Under the pieces are notes generated by a model. That model was given only the letters and a program-made list of their open reading frames with translations, was not told where the DNA came from and did no database searches. The position numbers were made by a program, and so were the translations under genes. 64,000 nt of DNA, from NCBI GenBank assembly GCA_016223135.1, contig JACRPQ010000006.1:186001-250000 (forward strand). Reading direction: 5' to 3'. This document shows positions 34,872 to 43,313 of this stretch, piece after piece (the first letter of the stretch is position 1; each line of letters opens with the position of its first letter). The DNA comes from Chloroflexota bacterium. Its GTDB lineage: Bacteria; Chloroflexota; Anaerolineae; Anaerolineales; Villigracilaceae.

Positions 34872-35357
34872 CTAACAACCGCCAGTATCACTCATAAACG
34901 TTTGAACGTCACTGCCGGAGCCATCGGCAGGGTTATCGAAACTCCAAGTCACTGAAATAATGTCGCCAAAGTCGAAGGCGCCAGGAGTGGTATCAACATT
35001 GATGGTCAGGCTGACGGAGCCTTTCCCATCGGTTACCACTGTTCCGGTCAGTGCAGCCGGTGAAGTAACCGTGGGAGGAGTACCGCTGGTGGTAATGTTA
35101 TAGCGCATCACAATTCCCGGTGTGGGAGGCGTAATGGTGGCGGTGCTGATAAGGGGGAAACAGTAATTCGCAGCGGGGTCAGATGCGCCGGCGGTCACTG
35201 TATGAATGCCGGCGGAAGTTTGGGCGTGGACAGGCAAAACGCCCATTTGCAAGTCGGGTTTGCTCCACGCCGGGGGCAGGGTGGACAAGGCAGCGGCGCC
35301 AGTGGCGGCAGCCAGCAATTTGAGCGCTTCGCGGCGGGAGAGTTTCTGTGACGACAT
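34872..35357 (-). CDS. Tat-exported protein of unknown function, candidate substrate of the downstream enzymes
   Basis: 161 residues. The twin-arginine signal is LSRREALKLLAAATGAAALS (residues 5-24), with cleavage possible after VHAQ. The mature part is beta-rich, Thr/Ser/Gly-rich and Ig-like (GTVVTDGKGSVSLTINVDTT), and ends in DTGGC with a terminal cysteine. A second cysteine is near residue 66 (NYCFPL). No enzyme motif. It is the first gene of the PqqD/HprK-like/nucleotidyltransferase unit, so it may be the modified substrate. This is inference from gene order. Confidence 0.65.
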   Translation of the reverse strand: MSSQKLSRREALKLLAAATGAAALSTLPPAWSKPDLQMGVLPVHAQTSAGIHTVTAGASDPAANYCFPLISTATITPPTPGIVMRYNITTSGTPPTVTSPAALTGTVVTDGKGSVSLTINVDTTPGAFDFGDIISVTWSFDNPADGSGSDVQTFMSDTGGC

Positions 35358-35884
35358 GGCAATACCTCAAGGAAAGATGATTTATTTTGTCGATTTTATC
35401 ATACCGAGTTCTTGCCAGTTACAACATCCTAACAGCAACAAAGCAGTTGTTCATCCAAAAATTATGGTTCTACCGTGTTAACAGGACAATCATTTTCAAC
35501 CATAAAGGACACAAAGGTCATGAAGTTCCGACACTTTCTTCACAGCCCCCATATGGTTTTCTTATTTGATCTCTTGCATAAGTCAGCCGACGTTAGAGAA
35601 CGTCTCTTACGCAAAGGCGTATTGTGTGCTCTCTAGCGCACTTTTGCAAGAGGTCTATTATCGCTCGACGGAATCAATTTTTGTACACGGATCGCACGGA
35701 TGATACGGAATTCTCCGTGAAAAACAGAAAGAAATCCGTTCATTCCGCGAAATCCGTGTACAAAGAAGGCTCGCATTCAGACTTTGAGAAAGCCATACAC
35801 AACCCCATGAAAACGCTTGACGCGCGCCAGAAAAGCGGTACAATCCATTTCGATATTTATCGAATTAAATTTCAGGTGCAAGAG
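35358..35884. repeat. Divergent intergenic region with two palindromic elements
   Basis: No gene seen in 527 bp. The element at 35571-35652 has ends CTCTTGCA / TGCAAGAG, an inner GACGTT / AACGTC, and words of the ACTTACGCAA family. The element at 35681-35763 has perfect 12-bp ends TTGTACACGGAT / ATCCGTGTACAA and an A/T-rich middle. A TACAAT box at 35839-35844 may drive the regulator pair. Bases 35506-35530 hold a degenerate AAAGGACACAAAGG word. Confidence 0.75.
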
Positions 35885-36445
35885 ATGAGTACACAAAATC
35901 CCATGTTGGAGTTTGCCAAAGCGATGGCTTCAGTTGAGCGGTTGAGGCTGATCGGCGCACTGGTGCGCGGACCTGCCACGCAGGCGGAAGTGGCTGCGCA
36001 GGTGCACCTTCCCGTGCGGGAAGTGCATGACCATCTTGCCTTTCTGGTGTCAGTAGGCGCGGTGCGGGAGGAGGAGGGACGGTATCGGGTGGACGAAAAG
36101 TCCATCGAAGCGCTGGTCAAGAGTCAGTTTGAGGGGAAGCGCGCGGAGCCTGATTTGGTCGAGAGCGAGTCAAACGATGTCCGCAAAATCCTGAGAGCGT
36201 ATTTGAAATCCGATGGAACGCTGGCACATATCCCAACGGATAGCCGAAAATTGCGAATTGTCCTGAAGTTCATCGTTGATGTATTTCCTTTCGACGCTAC
36301 CTTCACGGAAAAGGAAGTGAATGCCATCCTGCGCCGTTTTCATGTGGACACCGCCGCTCTGCGCCGCTATCTTGTGGATGAGGGCTTCATGGCGCGGGAG
36401 GGCGATGGGTCGAGGTATTGGCGCGTGAAACTGGAGGCGGCATGA
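35885..36445 (+). CDS. ArsR-type HTH plus DUF2087 regulator, copy 1
   Basis: 186 residues from the ATG at 35885; the longer open frame is repeat DNA. N-terminal winged-helix (RLRLIGALVRGPATQAEVAAQVHLPV, about 16-80), then a C-terminal DUF2087 domain (FTEKEVNAILRRFHVDTAALRRYLVDEGFMAREG, about 135-186). DUF2087 often follows HTH domains, and its role is unknown. The downstream paralogue has exactly the same length and overlaps its stop (ATGA). Confidence 0.85.
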   Translation: MSTQNPMLEFAKAMASVERLRLIGALVRGPATQAEVAAQVHLPVREVHDHLAFLVSVGAVREEEGRYRVDEKSIEALVKSQFEGKRAEPDLVESESNDVRKILRAYLKSDGTLAHIPTDSRKLRIVLKFIVDVFPFDATFTEKEVNAILRRFHVDTAALRRYLVDEGFMAREGDGSRYWRVKLEAA

Positions 36446-37002
36446 GCGAGGAATTGGTCGCCTTCTTCAAGGCGCTGGCAGATGCCAATCGTCTCAAAAT
36501 CGTCGGCTTGCTGGCGGAGAAATCGTACAGCGTGGAGGAACTTGCCGCGCTGTTACAACTCAAACCTTCGACGGTTTCGCATCATCTTTCCAAACTATCA
36601 GAGGCGGGGCTGGTTCAGGCGCACGCGGAGAGCTATTACACCGTCTATCAATTGAACAAGGAAACGCTGGAAGAAAAATCGCGCAGGATGTTCTCACAAA
36701 CGGAACTCTCCAGCGCGGCGGCAGATGTGGATGCAGACGCTTACGACAAAAAGGTCATCCGCGATTACTCGCGTCCCAATGGAAGTTTGAAAACCATCCC
36801 TTCCCAACGCAAGAAACTTGAAGCGATCCTGCGCCATGTGGTAAAAGCCTTTGAGGTCGGCAAGCGTTACAGCGAAAAGAGGATGAACGAAATACTCTCA
36901 CAGTTTCATGAGGATACCGCCACCCTGCGGCGTGAATTGGTCGGCGCGGGGCTGATGGCGCGCGAAGGCGGGGGCGGCGAATACTGGCGGACGGAAAAAT
37001 AA
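36442..37002 (+). CDS. ArsR-type HTH plus DUF2087 regulator, copy 2
   Basis: 186 residues from the ATG at 36442, with GGAGGCGGC in front. The HTH is clearer than in copy 1: FKALADANRLKIVGLLAEKSYSVEELAALL and STVSHHLSKLSEAGLV. The C-terminal DUF2087 has YSEKRMNEILSQFHEDTATLRRELVGAGLMARE. The two copies may heterodimerise. No metal-binding ELCVCDL motif of classical ArsR is visible. Confidence 0.87.
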   Translation: MSEELVAFFKALADANRLKIVGLLAEKSYSVEELAALLQLKPSTVSHHLSKLSEAGLVQAHAESYYTVYQLNKETLEEKSRRMFSQTELSSAAADVDADAYDKKVIRDYSRPNGSLKTIPSQRKKLEAILRHVVKAFEVGKRYSEKRMNEILSQFHEDTATLRRELVGAGLMAREGGGGEYWRTEK

Positions 37003-37038
37003 AACTACCGCAGGGATTCTCCAAACCCTGCGGTAGTT
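37003..37038 (+). terminator. Terminator after the ArsR/DUF2087 pair
   Basis: Perfect 13-bp stem AACTACCGCAGGG / CCCTGCGGTAGTT starting at the stop codon, with a 10-base loop, followed by GATTTAT. It separates convergent genes. Confidence 0.85.
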
Positions 37039-37049
37039 GATTTATGGGG

Positions 37050-37712
37050 CTACTTCATCTGCTCACGATTGACAATTCCCCTCTGCCAGGCATACACCGC
37101 CACCTGCGTGCGGTCTGCCAGGTGCAGTTTACTCAGGATGTTGCTCACGTGTCCCTTGACCGTGTTTTCGCTGATGACGAGTTTCTCGGCAATCTGGCTG
37201 TTGGTCATTCCTTTGGCAATCAGGCGCAGGACGTCCAGCTCACGCTCGGTTAGTTCCGTAAACAGAGGTTCTTCACTTTCGCCGCGCAGGTTTTGCAAAA
37301 CGCGCTCCGCCACCAGCGGATGCAGAGTCACTTCATGGCGCACGGCGCGCTGTAACACCTCCACCAGCTTTTCCATTTTCATATCCTTGAGGATGTAGGA
37401 AGTCGCCCCTGCCTTCAATGCCGGGAAGATATGCACGTCCTCATGATAGGAGGTCAATATCACCACCTGCGTGCGCGGACTAATCTTTTTGATTTGGCGC
37501 GTCGTTTCCACGCCGTCCATGCCAGGCATGATCAGGTCCAACAAAACAACATCGGGAATCAACTCCGCGACCATCTTGACCGCCTGCTCGCCCGACTCCG
37601 CCTCCCCCACCACATCGAACTCCTTGAGCGTTTCGAGATAGGAGCGGATGCCGTTCCGCACCACTTCGTGATCGTCCACAATCAAAATACTGATGACATT
37701 GCTTTTCGCCAT
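37050..37712 (-). CDS. NarL/LuxR-family response regulator
   Basis: 220 residues from the ATG at 37712 (AAAGAGG upstream). Receiver domain with SILIVDDHEVVRNGI (acidic pair), phospho-acceptor Asp in VVLLDLIMPGMDGVE, and the conserved Lys in ILKDMKMEKL. The C-terminal LuxR HTH is LTERELDVLRLIAKGMTNSQIAEKL. It is 13 bp downstream of the Reg_prop kinase gene and is surely its partner. Confidence 0.95.
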   Translation of the reverse strand: MAKSNVISILIVDDHEVVRNGIRSYLETLKEFDVVGEAESGEQAVKMVAELIPDVVLLDLIMPGMDGVETTRQIKKISPRTQVVILTSYHEDVHIFPALKAGATSYILKDMKMEKLVEVLQRAVRHEVTLHPLVAERVLQNLRGESEEPLFTELTERELDVLRLIAKGMTNSQIAEKLVISENTVKGHVSNILSKLHLADRTQVAVYAWQRGIVNREQMK

Positions 37713-37725
37713 ATTCGCCTCTTTC

Positions 37726-40700
37726 TTAATCTTTCGCCGGCACCTGCACAATGACCTTGGTACCTCGCCCCGGCGCGCTCTGCACCTGTACCGAGCCGTG
37801 GACACTGCCCACCCGCTCGCGAATCGAACGCAGACCCAGCCCCTGCCCTCTCAGGTTCATGTCAAAACCGCGCCCATCGTCTGATACGCACAGTTGCAGA
37901 GTTCCGCCATTATAGACCAGAGAAACATCCACGCGGCTTGCATGACTGTGACGCGCCACATTCGCCAGCGCCTCCTGCGTAACGCGGTAAATTGCCTGCT
38001 CGATGTTGAGCGGCAGACGCCGCTCCCTTTCGAGGGTCAGATTCACCTTGATATCGTTGCGGTTTTCCCATTCATAGACATATTCGCGCAGCACAGCCGC
38101 CAGTCCCTTTTCCTGCAGAGCCACCGGGTAGATCTCCTGCACGAGAAAAGTCAATTCCTGAATGACATCCGAAACGAGGTTTTCCGCCTCGTGAAGATGC
38201 AGCGCCGCCTTCTCGCCATCGCCGTTCAACATACCGCGCGCCGCGCCCAGCTGGGCGAGGGCGGCAAAGGCTTTTTGCTTGGCGCTGTCGTGCAGGTCGC
38301 GCGCGAGGCGGTTTCGTTCTTCCATCACCGCCAGGTCCTTGGTCTGTTCGAAAAGCTGCATGTTCGCAATCGAAATGGCGGCGCGCTGGGTCAGCGCCGA
38401 AAACAGCCGCACTGTGTCATCTCCAAGCAGGTGAGGTTTTGTAAAGCCGACGTTGAACACTGCCACCACCTTGTTATCCACGCTGATGGGCAAATGTACA
38501 AACGAACGAATGCCCTCGGCAATCAGCGCTTCGCGGAGCTGCGGACGGAATTCGTTCAGTTCGATTTGGCGGACAATCACCGCTCGACCTGTATCCAGCA
38601 CATTGCCCACAACGCCTTCCCCCCGCGCAAATTCCATGACTTGAAGAGTCTGCGGCGAATAACCCCGGCTGACGCGCGGAATGATGCGCGCCCGCTTCTC
38701 ATCCCAGGCAAGTACCATACTGCGGTCTGCATTAAGCACGTCCACCGCCACATCCACCAGAGTCTGGAAGACCTGGTTCAAACTCACATTGCGAAGGATG
38801 CGTTCGTCTGCCTGATAGAGCGCTTGAATCTCTTGATTGCGTTTTTCGAGCGCGCTGGTTCGTTCACGGACCAAACGTTCCAATTGACGGTTGCGATCCT
38901 GAATTGCCCTTGTGCGCAGACCAATTCCCACCGCCACCACCCCCGCCAGCGCAACAACCAGAAACAGCCGGAACCAAGCCGTCTGCCAAAAAGGCGGAAT
39001 CACCTTCACAGAAATGCTGAGTGGAGTTTCGCTCCAAACGCCGTTGCTGTTGGCGGCTTTCAGGTGGAGGGTATATTCGCCGCCCGGCAGGTTGGTGTAA
39101 CGCCCGTTGCGCTTCATGCCGATATACTGCCAGTCCGGGTCGAAGCCTTCCAGGTAATAGGCATATTGATTCTTGCCAGGCTGGTTGTAATTCAGTGCAG
39201 CGAATTCAAACTCCAGAGAGTTGTGGGGCCATTCCAACACCACACTGGACAACGTCGAAACACTTGCATTCAATGCCAACGGCTGACCGTCCTGCGTCAG
39301 TGACGTCAACACCACTTGCGGCGGATACGGATTATCGAGAACGCTCAAAGGATGAAAAACGGTCAGCCCGTTGACGCCGCCAAAATAGAATTCTCCCTCG
39401 CGCCCTTTGGCAAAAGCCGCCGCGTTGAATTGATTGCTCTGCAAGCCGTCGCCGGCGTCGAAGTTGCGAAACGTCTTCTTCTGCGGGTCGAAGCGCGAAA
39501 TGCCGAAGTTGGTGCTGAGCCATAGATACCCCAAATCGTCCTCGAGGATGCCATACACCACGCCGTTGGGCAATCCGTCTTTTTCCAGAAAATAGGTGAA
39601 TGTCTCGGTGACGGGATCGAACAGATTCAAGCCGCCGCCGTTCGTCCCAATCCACAAACGACCCTGGGAATCCTGGTACACATCAAGGATGGACTCGTTG
39701 CTCAACGACTTTTTGTCATTGGGGTCGGCGTGATATTGCTTGAACGTTTGCGCCGCGCGGTCGAAGCGGTTCAAGCCGTTCTCGGACGTGCCAACCCATA
39801 AATAGCCGTCGCGATCCTCGTAAATCACACTCACCGAGGAACCGCTCAGGCTGGTCGGATCGCCCACGCGGGGGGCGTAATGTTTGAACGTGCCGCTGGC
39901 GCGATCCAGCAGGTCGAGCCCCGCCACGGTTCCCACCCAAACGTTGTTTGCGCTGTCCACAAAGACCTCCTGCACTGTGTTGGCGCTCAGGCTGGCAGGA
40001 TTTTGCGGGTTGCGCTGATAATGGGTAAAACGGGAGGTCCGCCGGTCGAAACGATCCAGTCCATTGGCAGTGCCAATCCATAAAATGCCGTCCTGATCCT
40101 CGTCAATCGCATAGAGGATATTCGAGGCGATGCTGGCAGGACGCCGCTCGTCGTACTGATAGCGGATGACTTGCCCCGTAGACCAGGTGAGGCGGTTCAA
40201 GCCCCCGCCAAAAGCGCCGATCCAGGCGTAGCCCTGCGAATCGACATGGATGGGAAAAATCAAGTTCCCGCTCAATGAGTTAGGGTCTGAAGGAACATGC
40301 CGGTAATAGGCAAAATTGTCGCGCAGGCGGTCATACTTGTTGACGCCGCCGCCGTACGTGCCAAACCACAACACCCCGCCGCGATCTTCATGGATGGAAA
40401 GAATAAAATTATTGCTCAGACTCTGAATGAAAGACGGGTCGTTGACATAATGAATAAAACGTCCTCCCGCGCGGCTCAAACGATCCAGCCCGCTGCTGGT
40501 GCCAATCCACAAATTGCCGCCGCTGTCCAAATGCAAGGTGTTGACACGGTTGCCGGCAATGCTTTGCGGGTCATTATCCGAATGGATGAAGCGCTGAAAC
40601 TTGCCTGAGGCAGGATCAAAGCGGTTCAAGCCGAACCAAGTACCAACCCACAACGTCGAATTGCCCGCGTCCAGAATGGCGGTAATGTGATCGTTGCTGA

Positions 40701-41502
40701 TGGAGGTTACATCCTCCGGGTTGTTTTGGTAGGCGGTGAAAATCCCGCTCTGCGGGTCGAACTGATTCAACCCGCCGGAGGAGGTGCCAATCCAATACCT
40801 GCCCCGGCTGTCCTGCAAAATCGCCGTGACGCTCTTCCCCGTCAACCCGTCAGGAGTAAGCGGATTGTAGCTATAACGCTTGAAGCCTCCGCTCTTGCGG
40901 TCGAACAATTCCAGTCCCTGCTCGGTGCCAATCCACAAGTTATCGTTTCGATCCAGGTAAAGGACATTGATGTGATTGTCGCCAATGCTGGCGGGATTTT
41001 CGCGGTCGTGACGAAACACGGCGAATGTCTCACTGCGCGGGTCGTAACGATTCAAACCGCCCTGCCGTGTGCCAACCCACAAATACCCTTCGCGGTCCTC
41101 CACTATGGCAGTAATCCAGCGGTCGCTCAGGCTGTTGGGCGAGTCAGGTTCGGGTTTGAACGTCTTGAACGTGTAACCGTCGTAGCGGTTTAAGCCGTCC
41201 TCCGTCCCAAACCACAAAAAGCCGGCGCTGTCCTGAAAAATGACATGCACCGAATTTTGCGACAATCCCTGTTCGAGACCGAGATGGTCGAAACGCGGGA
41301 CGCAGTTACAAATCTCCGGCAGGGAATTGGGGGAGATGCGGCTCGGGACTTCGGGAAGGCTGGTCGGCGCTGAAGCAGCCTCGGGCGCGGCTGGAAGCGG
41401 ATTCCCGCTCCCGCACGAAGCCAGCGTCAGCGCCAGGAAGAGTCCCAAAAGGCGGAAGAAGGTCAATTGCTTGCTTCTTCTCATACCCAAAGTATAGCCC
41501 AT
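37726..41502 (-). CDS. Reg_prop two-component sensor histidine kinase with lipobox
   Basis: 1258 residues. The N-terminus has a hydrophobic segment ending in LASC, a good lipobox. Residues ~75-690 hold about 13 Reg_prop propeller repeats (pattern DxxGxLWIGTxxGLxRFD). Then a Y_Y_Y domain (LPGGEYTLHLKAANSNGVWS, ~755-810), one membrane helix (~820-840), a coiled coil, a GAF domain (~890-1040), HisKA_3 with RDLHDSAKQKAF, and HATPase (DDGRGFD, GLGLRSIRERV). The sensing part is outside, likely detecting a carbohydrate or similar ligand. The start may instead be at 41484. Confidence 0.93.
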   Translation of the reverse strand: MGYTLGMRRSKQLTFFRLLGLFLALTLASCGSGNPLPAAPEAASAPTSLPEVPSRISPNSLPEICNCVPRFDHLGLEQGLSQNSVHVIFQDSAGFLWFGTEDGLNRYDGYTFKTFKPEPDSPNSLSDRWITAIVEDREGYLWVGTRQGGLNRYDPRSETFAVFRHDRENPASIGDNHINVLYLDRNDNLWIGTEQGLELFDRKSGGFKRYSYNPLTPDGLTGKSVTAILQDSRGRYWIGTSSGGLNQFDPQSGIFTAYQNNPEDVTSISNDHITAILDAGNSTLWVGTWFGLNRFDPASGKFQRFIHSDNDPQSIAGNRVNTLHLDSGGNLWIGTSSGLDRLSRAGGRFIHYVNDPSFIQSLSNNFILSIHEDRGGVLWFGTYGGGVNKYDRLRDNFAYYRHVPSDPNSLSGNLIFPIHVDSQGYAWIGAFGGGLNRLTWSTGQVIRYQYDERRPASIASNILYAIDEDQDGILWIGTANGLDRFDRRTSRFTHYQRNPQNPASLSANTVQEVFVDSANNVWVGTVAGLDLLDRASGTFKHYAPRVGDPTSLSGSSVSVIYEDRDGYLWVGTSENGLNRFDRAAQTFKQYHADPNDKKSLSNESILDVYQDSQGRLWIGTNGGGLNLFDPVTETFTYFLEKDGLPNGVVYGILEDDLGYLWLSTNFGISRFDPQKKTFRNFDAGDGLQSNQFNAAAFAKGREGEFYFGGVNGLTVFHPLSVLDNPYPPQVVLTSLTQDGQPLALNASVSTLSSVVLEWPHNSLEFEFAALNYNQPGKNQYAYYLEGFDPDWQYIGMKRNGRYTNLPGGEYTLHLKAANSNGVWSETPLSISVKVIPPFWQTAWFRLFLVVALAGVVAVGIGLRTRAIQDRNRQLERLVRERTSALEKRNQEIQALYQADERILRNVSLNQVFQTLVDVAVDVLNADRSMVLAWDEKRARIIPRVSRGYSPQTLQVMEFARGEGVVGNVLDTGRAVIVRQIELNEFRPQLREALIAEGIRSFVHLPISVDNKVVAVFNVGFTKPHLLGDDTVRLFSALTQRAAISIANMQLFEQTKDLAVMEERNRLARDLHDSAKQKAFAALAQLGAARGMLNGDGEKAALHLHEAENLVSDVIQELTFLVQEIYPVALQEKGLAAVLREYVYEWENRNDIKVNLTLERERRLPLNIEQAIYRVTQEALANVARHSHASRVDVSLVYNGGTLQLCVSDDGRGFDMNLRGQGLGLRSIRERVGSVHGSVQVQSAPGRGTKVIVQVPAKD

Positions 41503-41535
41503 AACCTCCCCCTTGCATGAACCGCTCAGCGCGGC

Positions 41536-42573
41536 TCAACCTGTCCTTTGCGCGTCCAGCGCGCGGAAGCGGTGAAGGAAATAAACCGCCAGCCCCACCA
41601 GCACAATGGCGTTTGCCTGATGAATGAGCGCAACCACGATATTCACGTAGGAAAGCACTGTCCACACGCCGAGCGTGATTTGCAAAGCCACCACGCCGAT
41701 GAGCAACTTGAGTCCGTTTTGAATGTCGGCAGGATAGTTTTGCTTTTTCACCACCCAGAACACAAACGGCACGGCGAGCAGTCCCACCCATGCAAACCAG
41801 CGGTGAATGAAGACGATGGTCTGCGGCGACTCGAACAAATTGACAAACGAGCCGAACAAACCGGGCGGAATCCACTTGCCGAACATGAGGGGCCAGGTAT
41901 CGGACACATGCCCCGCTTTCAGTCCCGCCGTGAAGCCGCCATAGGTGATTTGAACGATGAGCAGGGCAAACGAAACCGCCGCCAGTTTCGAGGGCAGCGA
42001 CCACTTCACCTTTTTGCCCGCTTCAGGAAAACCAAAGCGATGCCCCAGCGCCGTCCACAAAGCCAGGCTGAAGAGCGTGAGCGCCAACAGCAGATGTATC
42101 GTCAGGTTGAAGTGACTGACGGACGGACGATCCACCAATCCGCTGGCAACCATGATCCAGCCTGCCACCGCTTGCGAAATGAACAACAGCCCCATCACAA
42201 AATAGACGCCGAACTCCCGCCGCGGAATTGCTCCCTTGAAGAGAAAATAAAACACCGGAATGGCATACGCCAATCCCGCCAGGCGGGCAACGTTGCGGTG
42301 AATCCACTCCATGTAGAAGATGTACTTGTACTCCTCCAGCGTCATCCCAAAATTGACCTTGAGATATTCGGGCGTTTGCTGGTATTTGGCGAACTCCTCC
42401 TGCCAAGCCGCCTCCCCCATGGGCGGAAGCGACCCGCTGACCGGATTCCACTCCACAATGGAGAGACCGGAACGGGTCAGGCGGACGAATCCGCCGAAGA
42501 CAACAAGAAAAGCGACAACGCCGGCGAAGAAAAACAGCCACTTCATCACGGCAGGGTTTTTGGTTTGCGGCAT
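41536..42573 (-). CDS. ctaA: heme A synthase (COX15/CtaA)
   Basis: 345 residues, eight predicted helices. Conserved elements: FVRLTRSGLSIVEWNPVSG, the heme-ligand histidines in WIHRNVARLAG and HFNLTIHLLLAL in the first half, and FIHRWFAWVG and LIHQANAIVLV in the second. It oxidises the heme O methyl group to heme A for cytochrome oxidase. ctaB and cytochrome oxidase genes are not in the window. Confidence 0.95.
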   Translation of the reverse strand: MPQTKNPAVMKWLFFFAGVVAFLVVFGGFVRLTRSGLSIVEWNPVSGSLPPMGEAAWQEEFAKYQQTPEYLKVNFGMTLEEYKYIFYMEWIHRNVARLAGLAYAIPVFYFLFKGAIPRREFGVYFVMGLLFISQAVAGWIMVASGLVDRPSVSHFNLTIHLLLALTLFSLALWTALGHRFGFPEAGKKVKWSLPSKLAAVSFALLIVQITYGGFTAGLKAGHVSDTWPLMFGKWIPPGLFGSFVNLFESPQTIVFIHRWFAWVGLLAVPFVFWVVKKQNYPADIQNGLKLLIGVVALQITLGVWTVLSYVNIVVALIHQANAIVLVGLAVYFLHRFRALDAQRTG

Positions 42574-42961
42574 GACTGCCCTCCTAACAAACGGGATTTA
42601 CAGGATGAACAGAATTGTAAGAAACCTCAATTCGGGGTAAACGCTCGCATCTGACAATATACCGCCAAGACGCTGAGTTCACAGAGATTTTTGGGGGTCT
42701 CAGCGTTCTCTTCGTCTCGACGGTGAGAACGTCCTTATCCCGAAGGTTTTTGCCCATCCCGCGTGCATACTGAAGCGGGATTATAGCACCCTCAAATAAA
42801 AGGCTGAAAACAAAAACTAGCGACCTGACAGTTTCAAATGGGACGCTGAAAAACGCAGATAAACGCAGAAAAAAACTGAATCAGCGTAAATCAGCGTTCA
42901 TCTGCGTCCCAAAACAAAAGTGTCGGGTGGCTAGAACAAAAACAACCGCCGCCGCATATCG
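42574..42961. repeat. Intergenic region with palindromic elements
   Basis: No gene seen. Bases 42840-42910 form an element with ends GGGACGC / GCGTCCC, left half ACGCTGAAAAACGCAGATAA, right half CAGCGTTCATCTGCG: the uninterrupted form of the outer element at 21801-22009. Bases 42662-42720 hold a degenerate copy of a second palindrome (GACGCTGAG..CTCAGCGT). Confidence 0.8.
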
Positions 42962-42967
42962 TATAAT
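42962..42967 (+). promoter_or_regulatory. -10 box giving a nearly leaderless HypA-like message
   Basis: TATAAT ends 10 bp before the ATG at 42978, too close for a leader with a Shine-Dalgarno. The M20 peptidase gene has a similar arrangement (TACAAT at 45429-45434, ATG at 45442). Confidence 0.6.
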
Positions 42968-42977
42968 CCGCTGCAAC

Positions 42978-43313
42978 ATGCTGAAAAGAGAAACCATCAA
43001 AACGCTCTTCGACGCCATCCTGCAACAAACCCACGGCAAGCGCGTGAGACAGATCGTCATCGCGGTGGGGGAAATTGCCGAAATCCGCCCAGCCGAAGCG
43101 CAGGCATTGTGGCAGGAACTTGCCGCCAATACGCCGCTGGAACGGGCGCAACTTCAGTTCCGTCTTATCCCTGCCGAAGTCCAGTGCATGGCTTGTTTCA
43201 AAAAATACCGCCCTGCCAGCGGCGAAATCCGCTGCCCCAATTGCGGAAGTTTCGGCGCAAAAATCCTAAGTGGTGAGGAATTTCATGTGGAACACATTGA
43301 GACAGAAGAATAA
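42978..43313 (+). CDS. HypA-like zinc/nickel protein without the N-terminal MHE
   Basis: 111 residues. The C-terminal zinc site is CMAC..CPNCGS, as in HypA, and VRQIVIAVGEIAEIRPAEAQALW matches HypA helix/strand patterns. But the nickel-binding start Met-His-Glu of true HypA is absent (MLKRETIK), and no hydrogenase or hyp genes are nearby. It may be a HypA relative with another role. It overlaps the next gene by 29 bp. Confidence 0.7.
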   Translation: MLKRETIKTLFDAILQQTHGKRVRQIVIAVGEIAEIRPAEAQALWQELAANTPLERAQLQFRLIPAEVQCMACFKKYRPASGEIRCPNCGSFGAKILSGEEFHVEHIETEE

